Part shown: positions 10,851 to 23,687 of the stretch, piece after piece | Numbering within the stretch: position 1 is the stretch's first letter | Layout: each line of letters opens with the position of its first letter | From: Macquaria australasica | Taxonomy: Eukaryota; Chordata; Actinopteri; Centrarchiformes; Percichthyidae | Length of the DNA stretch: 64,000 bases | NCBI GenBank assembly: GCA_005408345.1 | Contig: SEMN01000041.1 | Location: forward strand, 675,501 to 739,500 | Reading direction: 5' to 3' | Translations under genes and position numbers: made by a program | The notes under the pieces: model-generated | What the model was told of the DNA's origin: nothing | Database searches by the model: none | What the model saw: only the letters and a program-made list of their open reading frames with translations

Positions 10851-12419
10851 AAGAAAGAAAGTAACATAAACTAGACGTTTTTGATCCCATGCAGCTGTTC
10901 TTTGCTTATTTCTCAGAACAGACAGAAGAGCTTACCCCTTTTGTTTAGGCTGTATTATATCCCAGTGTCTCTTTTTGTTACGAAATTGGTAAATCGTGTA
11001 ACGTAATAATTTACACGTTGACAGTTGCAGAGAAATTCTGGTATAAGATCTACAAGTATTTTCTTCCCCATCGCTATGAATTTCAGGAGGACGTGGTTGT
11101 TTTGTTACAGTGGGACGTGCTGGGAAAGTTGCTGATTTAGAATCCGGCTGTCATGCAGAGATTAAGTTTTGCTGGTAGTGATAAGCGGCGACCTCGCCCT
11201 GTTGAGGACGTATATACCAAAGCCATGAGAGAAAAATGCTCATCTGACAAAAACAGCAAACCTTGTTACTGGCTGCTGCTACAGCACGAGCAAAGCACAA
11301 GAAAGCACAAGAGACAAGGCCTCAAACCACATTTGCTGTAGTGAACTGATACCCACGAAACTTTATTCACACACCCTGCCACGAACATGCCGAGGCGTAG
11401 TGACGGCAACACTTTGTTTACATACAGATGCCTAGCATAGCTACTCTTGTGTGTCTCATCTTTACCTGTGTGGTTGTGCAACACAAACTGGAAAGTTGTG
11501 CCTGCTCAAAACTCTCAACATCCTTTACCCTGTACTTTTCTATAGGATTTGCTTTTAAATAAACTGTTAGTGGACTTTAGGACAATGTAAATCTTGGGTT
11601 TGGGATTTGGGATGTTTTGTTTTATATTAAGAGATTTCAGTCAAAATTTGTATAATCTGACCACGACATTGACACTACGTTGTAATAGCTAAAATATGTC
11701 GGCAATGCAGAAAGATTGTGTTCATGATCTTGTAGACCACTGACCTGTTGTGATTGTTTTAGATGATTTGTGTGTTATTGTGCACCGCTGTAATTTGTGT
11801 GTTTCTTCTGTGTTTGTGTATAGTTTATATGTTATAACCAAACCTAAGTTACATTTCTTTGAAATTGTCATTGTCTGACCAAAACATACCCCATATCTAG
11901 TTATTGATAGAAAGTGTTTATGTTGCACTTCCATACAGTATATTTGTCTCAGATTCAAAATCCTGTTGGTAAACCAAAGCAATGAATGTAATAAATCTTC
12001 CAAATAAACTCAGTCATACTTCATTTGTGTATTTTTGTGACTGACTTGCAGTTTGGCTGGTTGTTATAAGACACAAACCTCTGACTGTCTGGTTTCAGGA
12101 CTGACTCTGGAAGAAAGAAATTAAACAAATCTGCTTTTTCTCCTTTTTTTGGGATAATTGGTCGTGGTTTTGTGGTGGGTTTGATATTTGCTAAAACTAA
12201 AATGAGACTAAACCTGTGTAAAAGGTGAAATCCACATAAGTTGCAATCAACTAACCGAAACACCTGAAATTATCCCAATATTGATTGCAAAATAATTCAA
12301 AAACTGCTTAATAGCAATATTATTTATTTATTGATTGATTGATTGGTCAAAAGGAGAACATGTATGACGTGGGTGCAAATATTTGCGGTTGCTATTTGAA
12401 GACATTTACCAAAGTGTGT
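10851..12419. other. Possible 3' UTR and gap
   Basis: No coding exon is seen. Canonical AATAAA signals occur near 11557 and at 11990-11995 and 12003-12008. If used by the second rapunzel gene they would give a 3' UTR of about 1.2-1.6 kb. Which one is used cannot be told from sequence alone. Confidence 0.35.
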
Positions 12420-12800
12420 GTTGTGCACGCATTATCACCTAACTTTAAGTGCCCCTATTTAGTATTTATAAGCACTGTATTAATATTTAATGGAGGGTTT
12501 AAAGCACATTATACTATAATGTAGTTGTAGGCAGATATTAGGATTTTAAGTGTTTATTAATGTGCTGTATATATTATAACGTCTCCTATGAAGACATATG
12601 TTATATTATTATCATTGTGTTTTGCTATACTGTCATTTATTATCTGTTTATACACCAGCCTCACTTGTAAGTGCCCACAGGAGGAGTTATATAGTTATAT
12701 AGTTGTTGAGAAATACATTAATGAACACTGCTTACAACTACATTATAGTGTGTTATAAACCATTTATTAAAAATGTATGTACTGCCTATAAATGTTAAAT
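12420..12800. repeat. AT-rich inverted-repeat element
   Basis: The words ATTATACTATAATGTAGTTG near 12508 and CAACTACATTATAGTGTGTT near 12737 are inverted copies, flanked by TTTATAAGCACT-like and TTATAAACCATTTATTA-like termini. The sequence has the look of a MITE and has no open frame. Confidence 0.55.
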
Positions 12801-13559
12801 AGGGGGATTTAAAGTCAAGTGTTGCCATTTTGTCCTTTCCTTTAATACTTGCCACATGTACAGATAAACAGCTGAGACTTGTTTAATTACCAGAAAAAGA
12901 GAGAAGAAATAAGTGCTATGTCAAATTCCAGCCCACTGAGGGGTCGTTGAGCGAGGTCCACTGAGGTAACACCCAACTGTTCTGCGGATGAAACTTACAG
13001 CTTAGAAAAAGGATATTATGGTTAGCTAGTTTGGAAACACCCATAGTGCTCTATAATTATGCGGTTGTGGCTTTCTATCTTCGGCGTATTAAGAGTCATG
13101 CCCCTGCAGTAGATCACACTGCCGGGTCAAGTGCCCCAAACAGAAATGAACAAGTGCAAAGGAAAACAAGTGGGTCAAAGATTGTCGTCTAGATGTATTT
13201 TTACTGAGGTTTCTTGGATTGGACATGAAGAAAGTAGAGTAAAGAAGTAAAGAACTAAAGGCTGTGGATCAACATGGATGTCACTGTATAATACAAGATA
13301 TATGAACCGAGATTCAAAATTTAAATATTTAGATTTTTCTATGTTGACTTTTTTAATCAAGTGAGACATATTGCCTGTCTAAAGTCACAAGCACCTGCTA
13401 CCTGTATGGAGATTTGATCATTTAACCCTCTATAAAGGCCAAGAAAGTAAACTCAAGCTAAATGTGACCTCTGACCTTTCATGGCAGCATGAAACCAAAA
13501 GCCAAATAAATCCAATTGACAACAAAAGAGGTATTTATACAGCTTCATCACAAACCATC

Positions 13560-13885
13560 TCTGCTGCATTAGTTCCTAACCTGACCCCAGCCTGGGGGTC
13601 TGCATCCCCCAACAAGCTCCAGAGATCAATCTGAAGGGTCACAAGACAGATAACAAGTTAGGAAACAAGAAAAAAAAGAACAGGTTTCACTTGTCTTTGC
13701 TCTTTTCCTGTCTGGGTAGTTTTACTTCATTAGGCCTCTACAAAATATTCAAACTAACTTCACTCTGAGAAGGTAAAACTCACTCTTTGTTTGAAATGTA
13801 TAACCTTTCACAAGCGGTCATGACTTGATTTGCTTTGTTTATGAGGGCGTTAAGCCTAAAATGTTGGGAACCTGTGGCCTAGTGC
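13560..13885. repeat. Diverged hAT-like MITE copy
   Basis: It starts near TAGTTCCTAACCTGACCCC and ends near ATGTTGGGAACCTGTGGCC, with CTGAAGGGTCACAAGACAG inside. The arrangement matches the element at 5365-5644 but the sequence is more diverged. Confidence 0.5.
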
Positions 13886-16800
13886 AGTAGTCCTCTCTCT
13901 GTCTGTATCTACTCCTACTCTAGTTCATGTTCAAGGTAATTTCATTTATTTATACAACATTTTATCACAAGCAAGTCTCAACAGACTCAAAAGAAAGGAG
14001 ACCAGAACAGAAAGAAAAGAAAAACCTGTGATGGACTTGGATAACCTGAAATCCTCCTGAAATTCCCTGAAACAACAGAACAATAAAATGTACAATAACA
14101 TGGAGTTAAAACTTATATTAGAGGAGAAAAGGAACCCAAAGGAGAGATGAGATTTTGGCTAGTGCCAGCATAAGAAATATAACAAATTCTGTAATAACAG
14201 CAGGAACTTTGTTGTAAATTTGAGGGGATCAGACAGTCTTTTGATGTTGGGAAAAATACTCCAATTACCAGACCTGGCTTGCAGAGGAGACAGACCTTGT
14301 TGTCTGGATACCTGACTGCCAATGGAACAAGACTGAGACAGAAGGAATTTAAACTTTCCCTTTGCTTCTTAACGAAGCAAATCTCTCACAAGAGCTTTCC
14401 AAATTTCCAAATTTCCACTGGCAAGTGACCCAATTACATCAATGCTCAGTGAGCTGAGGCCCACACACTGCTTCATCAGCAGTTTTGAGAAAAATGAGCC
14501 TGAAAATGATCGATACTGACAAACATTAAAAATATTGGACGACTTTTTAGAATATTCTGGATATATTTCAAACCTGCAGTAACTGATTTTTTGGCCATTT
14601 GGGGGAAGTGGATACAAGCTGTGAACACAACACTGAGATGATCACCTTTTAAATTGATATGGCTAACTCATTAGCAAACAGTGGCTTATCTACACATCCA
14701 GAAGTTACAGAGCAACATTAGCATTGATTTGGAGTCGTGTTTGTGTCCACCTGATGAAAGTAAGTCCAATATTCACTCTCTTGCAACTCTGGTTTTGGTC
14801 TCTACCAACTCCTGTGTGCAACATCTGGCTTTTTAGCTGCTAAATGTTCCACAATGTTCACCAGCTAGCTAGCTAACTGTGTGGGTCGGCCGTTCGGTGC
14901 TGAGCAGGTAGTGTACAGTGGGTTTTTATAAATAGATGTTCTGTGGGATTGTGGAGGACGAGAGCCGTCCGCTGCATGTGGACATCATGGACCATTGTAC
15001 TGAACATTGTAGCACGCTGAGGCTGCCTATCACACTTAACAGGTTTCTTTCTGTTTTCTCCTATGGAATTAGACAAGAGGTTTGTAAGGATCACATGAAT
15101 TTCTATATGAGAGATGTGATTTTTTAATAAATTTTGTTATATATATTTATTTTGTGCATATATTTATGGCTCTTTTATAGTTGTGTGTATTTATATTTCA
15201 TGTTTTGGGCGGACTGAAATTTCCATGATTTTACACTTTGACCTTGACCTTGAGGAAATGGTAATGAGGTCAATGGGATCCATAAGGAGAATAATGCACA
15301 ACACCAAGACTTTGACTTGTTCAAAAGAAGCAACAAATAACAAAAACTAACATAAAGACACACAGAAATAAGGAAAAAACCCAATAACGCTACTAATGAG
15401 CCAATGAGGATTTGAACCCATATTTATCTAAATGCATGTTTGTACAAAATTGCAAATCTAAATTAGACCTCTCTGTAGGAGTAAAGTTAGGCATAGAATA
15501 ATACAATAGAACTAACAGAGCCAAATATGTTCCAGTTTTTGGCGCGATCCCTCAGCTCAGTTCTCCCTCCGTGTGGAAAGGCCGCTACAGGCCGGTTTCT
15601 GTCTACGCCCAGGTGGGTTAAAGGGGCTGCTGACACAAAACATTTGAATAGGGGAAGTGATGCTTTTAATCAGACCAGAATTACTCTTCCATGAATATGA
15701 TTTGGCCACACAGCCCTGCATTGAGCCCGGCCCATCAGGTGACCTCAGGAACGCAGAAAAACATCACGTGGCAACGAAAAGATTCGCCCGCCTTGCAGGA
15801 ATACATTGTGCTGCCACCCGTCACCTCAGTGCAACCCTCGACTCTGCCTTAATTCAGTCTCAATGGAAATAGCAGTCATTTTGGTTAAATAAAAAGTGGG
15901 CACATATTTTAATCAGATGGTGCAGGTCAGATGGTGCGTGGGAGGGGCTTGGTTTCTGAGATGCATCATCTGCTCACTTTAAGAGTAGGATACAAATATG
16001 TTGGGTTTCTATCATGAGGAACTCAAAATAGCCTGTTGATGCTGAACGAAGTGAAGGAGAGTTCAAAGAAAACCCAATGAAGTTAGTCAGTTACTAATGT
16101 GCTCCCATGTTGAGCCCATGTTTGAATCCTCGACCCTTCTTTGAAGGACTTCTTTGAGGGTCAGCTTCTGTAGCCTACATCCAAACTATCTATAGCTTTC
16201 AGTTTAGTATTCCAGCAGTGCTCGGGTTAGGGATGATTATTTATCAAAAGGTGTTATTGACCAATAAATGCTGTATCCAAGTGTAATTGTTTTATTGGTT
16301 GTTTTTTATCATCTTGATCATCTGCTCATGTCAGGCCTTGGATTTCACATCACCTCTATGAAGAACCACCTAAACCACCAACCGCTGTAAAATGCTTTCC
16401 GAAGTATGTGCATTATCTGAGAAGTGTTATCTTCTGTGGATACATAGATACATTCCTAAATTGAAAAAAAAAAGATGTCAGAAGGACACCACAAGCTCTT
16501 TCCTGTCACCATAAGAGTTATTACAATAATGAACTGTGATTGTTGAGTTAGCTGTTGTGTAATTCATCTCTGCAGCAGTTGTATCGATGTGGCTTGACAG
16601 TATTAGAGAAGTTAGCTTTTAGCTTTTTTGGATAATGCTACTAGTCAAAAATTTGGTAATCAATATTAAAAATGATCTTTTGTCCAGTATCTTACAGAGT
16701 CATAAAGCTGATCCAAAACAAACTGCTCAAAAAAAAAGCTATGACCTTGCTACGAGCTACATGGATCACACGTTGCCAATAATTTGTTTATTTATTCATA

Positions 16801-17639
16801 GATTTTTGAAATTGGCTAGTAAAGCTGCTCTACTCAATATTCTATATTAACAGTGGATCAGTGACTATATGCAAGGTGAAAAGTAGTGACCAGCCCACAG
16901 AGGATTATCACCCGACTCTGCAGTTCCCCTCAGCGCTACGGAGCATTTTAGCATTTTTCAGCTCATTGTTTTGGTTTTTGGGTGATAATATGTCTTCATT
17001 GTTTACAGTTTGCTGCGCTGCCACCATGTGGCCAAAAATCAATTCATTCGGGTTTAAAGATTTTTTTTTCATTGGTGTCAACGATTTATTAATTAAAAAA
17101 TATATGAATCTGCATCAAGAAAACTGAGAGCCATGATGAATTTGAGTGAAGAAAAACCCTAAAACCACAAATTCCTTGACTTTTAATCTCTGTCCTCAAA
17201 CACCATGTTTTCACTCGGCACCTCTTGGTCCCCTTCTTGTTAATGTGATCCTCTGTCCTCCCTCCTTACATACCAATGTCTGGGCAAGACCCAACAAGCT
17301 TATGTGTCACTGCTATCCGACTAGACGTCAACGAAAAATTCTCTACTATGGAGCTTTAGAGGTGGTGTCACTGTCTGGTATTGTTTTCAAAATGTAACCT
17401 GAGGCGTCTTTCAGATCCTTTCGTATCATCTCGCCTTTTAAACATTGTACGAGCAATGACTCCAATATCTGTTTTGCAATATAACAACAAACAATGACAC
17501 CAGCACAAACTATGCAAAGCCTTCAGTCATCATTTCCACCTCTTCAGTATTTAAAATAACTCCTGACTGGTTTCTCTCCCATTACGTAGCAAACCAAAAG
17601 GTTAGAAAAGAGACACTGTGACTCAAACAACTTTAAAAA
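13886..17639. other. Long gap with no recognised gene
   Basis: I read both strands and found only short open frames without domains or paired splice sites. Repetitive pieces include a CATTTATTTATACAACATTTTA block near 13945. The strand composition is uniformly AT-rich. Nothing here can be called a gene. Confidence 0.4.
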
Positions 17640-17965
17640 TTTCGGACTGTGCTCAAAGCACACGTGAATTTATCACACGTGAAGCACATTTAACATGTTT
17701 ATCACATGTTGAACACCATTTCACATGTGAAAAACTCACATATAGGCATTTGGGTTTTGTACATTTCACACGTGATACATTCACATCATACTGACTAAGA
17801 AATCCTGTGAAAATAACAATTTTACATGTAATATCTAATGTGAAACAGCATTTCTCATGCAATGAATTAACATATATGCATGTAGGGTATTTGGACAGTT
17901 CATATGTAAAATATTGTGTCATATTTAACATGTAAATATTATATTTCATGTATGAAAATGTGAAT
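17640..17965. repeat. Degenerate CACATGTGA-type palindrome cluster
   Basis: Variants of CACATGTG, CACACGTGA, ACATGT and CATATGT occur about every 15-30 bases over 320 bases. The sequence is probably an old tandem or dispersed repeat of fish. The words resemble E-boxes but their density suggests repeat origin. Confidence 0.55.
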
Positions 17966-17999
17966 GTACTTTGTAGTACGGGAGTTGGGAGTTGAGCGA

Positions 18000-18120
18000 C
18001 CTGCTCATGGGCACCTCAGTGGTGGTAATGAGCGGGAGGGGGCGCTGTTCCTTCAGTTTTCCCACACAGGTTCACGCTGCTGGTCCAGGGTTTGAACCAG
18101 CAACCTTCAGCTCAGTCAGC
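18000..18120. repeat. SINE-like fragment
   Basis: It contains GGGTTTGAACCAGCAACC, which resembles a tRNA B box in the sense direction, next to GGGCACCTCAGTGGTGGTAA. Fish tRNA-derived repeats often carry such phrases. No complete tRNA fold is visible. Confidence 0.35.
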
Positions 18121-20040
18121 TTCTATAAACTTTAAGTCAACTTTGCTTAAAAGTCAATTCTTAAAACATTGCTGAAAAATAGGATGTGCTCAGTAAAATT
18201 TTCCTGTTAAGAAAGAGTTCGACTTTTAGATTTCCTGTATTTCAACTGTTTTTGTTTTTGCCCTTTTCAGCTGTGTTTACTGACCTAACTGATGTAAACA
18301 AATCAGAAATCATTATTAACTTACATGTAGTCGTTGCCTAGTGTTAGACTGTCTTTAAAAATATCTATCAAACAATTTATGAGTGATATCAGCTTCCAAT
18401 CCTGTGTTTTGAATTGTTTTGGCACTGCGAGCTGTAACTTTAAATAAATGTTACGTAGACATCTTACACCTCATCATTCAGGATTGATAATACATGAAAA
18501 ACACAGACATACCTGTGGCTCTGCCTTAAGCCACTCTCTGTGTGTTTGCAACTGTATTGTGCAACGGGAATTCAACATGAATCAACAAGTACAGTCGGCA
18601 CCTGCTGTGATATTAATGAGAAATAAATATTGTAGGCTGCACAAAAATAGGACAGGTGCCTCTGTTATGTTCAGATATTCATGGAGTTAAAGCTTCCAAG
18701 AACAAAACTCCTGTTGTCATAAAAGTCTGACTCTGCACAAAGAATTAGCTTATTGATTTGTTGATTGATTCATGTGTGGCAGGAGGTTAAAGACACATTA
18801 AAGATATTGTTTTTCTTTTAGTGTCCAATAGCTTCCCAGAATCCCACAAATTCCTCTCAGCTCAGTTTAGCTATTTTAAAATTAGTTTTAAAAGTACGTA
18901 AGAATTATCTGGGAAGGAAATTAGATTCGCGTGCTGGGATTAAATCTTTAAAATGACAGCTGGACTGACTGAACCAAAATTTCAAATCAAATTAAGTCAC
19001 GTTGCTTGGATGTGTCACTTGGACGCATTGTGTTATATAGGGGCAATTAAAATGTAATTTAAGGAAGATTAGTTGTTGGTTTGAATCACAGTTCAGAGTA
19101 CTTTTCAGGTAAATACTGTATCTAAACTCACCTGTTACAATACAGGCCATACAGCTACAGTAACTTCAGATTGACTTACATCGTCAGATAAGCTCTGAAT
19201 ACATTTAGAAGAACTTTATGTAAACGAGTCTGTAAAATAAATACATTTTAAACCAGATTAACAATCAATCTGAAACTCAAAGCAATGATTCAGCACTGTC
19301 ATGGCGCTGTCAGTCTATGTACAGGTTGGTGGTCAAATTAGTATAAATACAAATAATGAAAGTGTGATAGAAGGATAATGTGCAAGGCCGCCTGTCCAGT
19401 TCATCAGCAGACAGACTCAGATAATCCTTTCTCTCAGCCATAACAAACTGATGATAACTGTTAGTTTGAATAAAATCAGTTTGTTTTCTTTTCTTTTGCA
19501 AGGATAAATAAGATGACATGACCCGGTGTGCTTCATGATTTTTCCACACTTTCTGAGTTGTTGCAAGTCCTATAATAATATTTGTCTTTAATTACGTGTC
19601 ATGCTTTGTCAGCGTCCTTCCCGTCAACACGTCCTCCTCCAACATTTCTCACATTTGACCCAAATTTATCACCAAAGTTCAAAGGCTGAAAATATGGAAA
19701 GATATCTGTAAAAATAAATAAATAAATAATAAAGATGTTTGTATTTTGTATATTATTTCCTAACCTAATATTCAATATTCATTTTCAGGGATTAAAACCT
19801 GTATCATCAATATTAATCGAACCAATATTCATATTGCATAAAGTCAAGTTTGAGGATGGGATATGTTTATTCAGTGTCAATGTTCCCTCCTCAAAATAAA
19901 GAAACAGTGTACGTGCACATACAAGGAAACAACCCCACTGTTCAGCAGGTAAAGCACAGGTGTGTGTGAATTTAAGAGCATGAATACCACCTAGTGGCAA
20001 ACAGCGTCGTCACAGGTTGAGGAAATAAATGAAATAGGGT
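18121..20040. other. Gap with no recognised gene
   Basis: Short open frames only; none has a domain or coding-like composition. An AAATAAATAAATAAATAA run lies near 19711. I see nothing functional. Confidence 0.4.
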
Positions 20041-20140
20041 TTGTGGCCTGTACTGCAGCCAGCCACCAGGGGGCGACCGAGATTTGGTTTTGGCTTCACT
20101 TTTGGAGATCTGTCATGTCATACATCTATATATACGCCTA
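20041..20140. repeat. Short dispersed repeat with CCACCAGGGGGCGA core
   Basis: The phrase GCAGCCAGCCACCAGGGGGCG followed by TTTTGGCTTCACTTTTGG is one I recognise as a common fish dispersed repeat. The core also resembles a CTCF-type CCASYAGRKGGC site, so protein binding is possible. Confidence 0.45.
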
Positions 20141-20500
20141 GCTGAAGCTAATGCAGTCTAATACAACAGTCCTGCAATCAATCTTACCGTTGTGAAGTTT
20201 ACAATATTCAGTTTTTGATTAAACTGTTTTATAGAGGTGTTTATGGTCATTTTGTAAGATGTAGTTTGTGGTAAATACTGACAGGTGTTTCTATTATTTT
20301 CTCCACCCCATTCAAAACAATGAGGGCAGGCTAAATATCAGAAACACTTGTCTGTATAATGAAGTACAGCTCAGCAGCACAACAAACTGCAGCCTCATGT
20401 ACAGAATTAAATATCTCCATATATATATTTCCTATTTTCCCCTACATGTATCCAGGCATGCAGATTTTTGGTTTTGTTTGCAGAGGTTTTGAGATAACTG

Positions 20501-20515
20501 CCCCCCCCCCCCCCC
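20501..20515. repeat. Homopolymer run (C)15
   Basis: Fifteen consecutive C. Homopolymers of this length are prone to length variation and sequencing error. Confidence 0.9.
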
Positions 20516-21089
20516 AATACAATAGAAGTGAATGGAATTTCTTTTGTGAGGCTCACAGAAAAACAGCCATGGAGTCTTCAGGCAGCTTTCACTAGTTTTA
20601 CTCTGGAAAAAAAAAAGTGAGAAACGGAGCTAATAAATGAAATGACTGAAAAGAGCTGAACCAAAAGTCACACCATTTTAATAGCCTAGATTAGCAAATT
20701 TAGTTGCGTCACATAGGCTATTTAGTGAAAGCAAATAGAAACAGTGTTTAGCTCCTTTTAAATTAGCTGAATTGATTGTATTGAGTGGACTTTCTTTAGT
20801 AATGGTGGATTTCAGAGATAGTGAAGCTGTCTGTTGATATTCTGTTCCAGATATTAGAAATGAACAAATTACTAATAGAAATTCCCAATATGTCTGACTC
20901 AGAATTACACATAGGAACCTGGTGTCAACGTTTTTTCTGACTCTGCTCCTCCTAATTACAGTTTGAATTATATGTCATGAATGAGACATATAGCCTATAG
21001 GGCAGAGGTGTATTGCACACAGTACTACAGATTGTCTTTTTCACATTTCTGCTTGTGCACAAACTAAATAAACAGGTTGCACCATGTTA

Positions 21090-21265
21090 GAGCTTTAGAG
21101 GTGTTGGTACGTAGGTGTATTTCTGGCTGGCTGTTTCCCCCTGGTTACAGACTTTATGCTAAGCTAGGCTATAATGGCCTCCCAGAGACAGACACATTAA
21201 TCTTCTCATCTAACTCTCAGAAAGAAAGTGTATTTTCCAACATACTGAAGTATTTCTTTAATTTA
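21090..21265. repeat. Scrap of palindromic MITE
   Basis: It contains GCTGTTTCCCCCTGGTTACAG, TTATGCTAAGCTAGGCTA and CTTCTCATCTAACTCTCAG, matching the right arm of the 6310-6960 element. Confidence 0.65.
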
Positions 21266-21295
21266 AGGTAGTGGGTTATATGCATTTTGTCTTTA

Positions 21296-21296
<1 letters not shown>

Positions 21297-21365
<69 letters not shown>

Positions 21366-21406
21366 TGTGTGTGTGTGTGTGTGCGTGCGTGTGTGTGCGT
21401 GCGTTC
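21297..21406. repeat. GT microsatellite, about 110 bp
   Basis: Almost uninterrupted (GT)n with one GTAT break and a few GTGC variants at the 3' end. Overlapping open frames made of Cys-Val repeats here are artefacts. Confidence 0.95.
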
Positions 21407-22374
21407 AGAAGAATGGGTCAACCTTGGACCTCAAACCCAAACAAGCAGATGTATTACAGCTGTATCTGTGCTATGGGGCAACAAAATTACACATATTGCT
21501 TCTTTAAAAATAAAAAAAAATCTGCCTGTGGTTCATAATGTGCTGACTGAATAAGACAACTGAAACCTGCAGAGGCAGTTTCCAAAGAAAAATATTACCA
21601 CATTTGTTTCAGTTCAATTTTTTCCCTAAATGTTTATGTTGTGAAAGAATGAATCAAAGAAGAAGTCTGGACTCACAGAACATCACAGCTTCATCAACCA
21701 GCAACTATTAACGTATCTGATGGTGAATTCCTTTAAATACAGTGCGTATAAGATGACAATCCTAATGTACCGACTGGTCACAAATAAATAAATAAAAGTC
21801 TGGTGGGAGGGTATTTCCCAGAAAGTGCATACTTCATTGCTTCCTCCTCCTCTCCTACTAAAAAAAAAAGGGATCAGGCTCTTGAATGTCACCCACAACA
21901 CAATCTGTTCAAAACATTAAAAAAAACTATTATAAAAAAGTTTAAAGATCAGGTTGGCATCCTTTTATCCTTCACTTTACCTTTTAAAACATGATTATCA
22001 TTAAAACATATCCATAACTCGCAGTTCAGAGTGGTCTCCTTATTAAGTTCATATTATTAGTCGTTTGTTTGTTTAGAAAACTCACCTGATTCTGCTTCCT
22101 TGTTAAAAACTCTTTAACCGTTTATTGTCTGCAATACAATTGACTGCAGCGTCAGCACCACAAAAGACAGCAAATGAGTCATCATTAATTAATTAAAAGT
22201 CATTTATTAAAGCAAAAATGTCAAACATTCTCTGTTTCCAGCTTCTAAAAGGTAAAGATTTGCTTCTTTATGTAAGATGAATATCACTTTGGGCTCTGGG
22301 AAATCGGTCATTTTTCGCTATTTTCTGATATTGTACAAACTGAAGGATTAATTGATGAATTACTGGAAATAAAC

Positions 22375-22470
22375 TAAGCTAGCTGGCTGTAGCTTCATAT
22401 TTAGCATACAGACATTAAAACTTCTCCTCTAACTCATGACAACAAAGTGAGTAAGTGTATTTCCCAAGAT
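22375..22470. repeat. Small palindromic-MITE scrap
   Basis: CTAGCTGGCTGTAGCTTCATAT followed by CTTCTCCTCTAACTCATGACA and a CAAGATGTCAAACTGTAT-like end matches one end of the 6310-6960 family. It follows a scrap of the GGCTGCAACTA family (about 22190-22370). Confidence 0.5.
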
Positions 22471-22902
22471 GTCAAACTGTATAAGAGGAAGACACTGATT
22501 CCAAATAACACACACTATAGCGCACCATACTCACTTGTGGAAGTCAACAAAACCATTTGACAGTGTTGTTGCTTCCCACACATCCTACTCCAACAATTCT
22601 CTAATTTCTCCTAAACTTTAGTGTGTTAAAATGGAGGGTGTGCGTTGTACATCCATGTTGTTTGGGATCACTCCTCCTTGAACCTGAACTACCCTGAGAG
22701 CTCAAGTTCACATTTTACTGCTTTAAACAGTTCAAATCATAGGGGAGAAATATATTTCCCTTTTACCCCATGGTGTCTAGCCATGCTGATATGTTTGTTT
22801 TTGTCTGATAAGATTTTGAGATGTCAATGAAGTGAATGTACCTGAACTCAGAAACGCTGTACAGCTGTCACCGATCTCACCTCTCTTTATTGAAGCATGT
22901 TT

Positions 22903-23450
22903 TGTTACGGTTGAGGCTGTTCTCCTCTCCTGCCCCTTGTGTTTCTGTCTGTTTCCTGGTGGTTGTGTGTGTTCGTGGCTGGGCGTGGCGGTGGTTTTCC
23001 ACTTCTCACCTGAGCAGCTGTGACTGATCTACTAATCACCTATCCAGCCTTCATATACCGGGTCCTGCTCTTCACTCATTGCCAGATTGTTCTGTTTATC
23101 AGTGTGGTAACTATGACTCTAGCCTCTCCTTGTTTGCCTTACTGACAATTGTTTCCCTGTGCCACAGACTCTCGTATGCCTGGTCTCCAGCTATCTCGGT
23201 CAACCATCTGCCTACCCAGCCTGCCTGGCTTTCTGCTCGCCATGCAATCCAGCTCCCTTGCCTGCCCGGACCTCTACCGTGTCTCGCCTCCACCCTGCCT
23301 AGGCTCCGGGCTGGATTCAGCGCTTGTCCAGGATCACCCCTGAACTTCTCCCCTTCCCGGCTTCCTCTGCTACCAATAAAACTTGCTTGTGAACTATCAC
23401 GGTCTAGTCTATTGTTCTGCTTATTGGGGTCCTACTAAGCCTCCATAACA
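22903..23450. mobile_element. Solo LTR of a Gypsy-type retrotransposon
   Basis: A 548-bp block starts TGTTACGG and ends CATAACA, giving the TG...CA ends and TGTTA/TAACA inverted tips of an LTR. It is flanked by a perfect 5-bp direct repeat TGTTT (22898-22902 and 23451-23455), the usual Gypsy target duplication. An AATAAA signal (23375-23380) lies in the 3' third, as in an R region read on the plus strand. No second LTR or internal coding region is present, so this is a solo LTR left by recombination. Gypsy assignment rests on the 5-bp duplication and overall look. Confidence 0.85.
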
Positions 23451-23687
23451 TGTTTAGTTCAAAACATCATTCACAAGCAATGTTTAAATCATTTACAATC
23501 ACATTGTGACATATTTTTTAGCAATTTCTTCTTCAGCATAAAATAGTAGTGTATTAGTGATTTTAAAAAAGCAGTATTGATTATTTTCAGCTGGTATGTT
23601 TAAAAAAAAAAAAGATTACAAGGATTACGAAGATGTACAACGTTGCTCATTCATACTCATACACCTTTGTGTTTGGATGAGTTGATT

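Noticed and set aside
17640..17965. A bHLH-controlled enhancer
   Set aside because: As a firm call it is unsupported; repeat decay explains the palindromes equally well, so it is listed only as an observation.
21271..21554. Three overlapping Cys-Val repeat open frames
   Set aside because: They come from the GT microsatellite in different frames.
23079..23438. 119-codon open frame rich in Leu, Pro and Ser
   Set aside because: It lies wholly inside the solo LTR.
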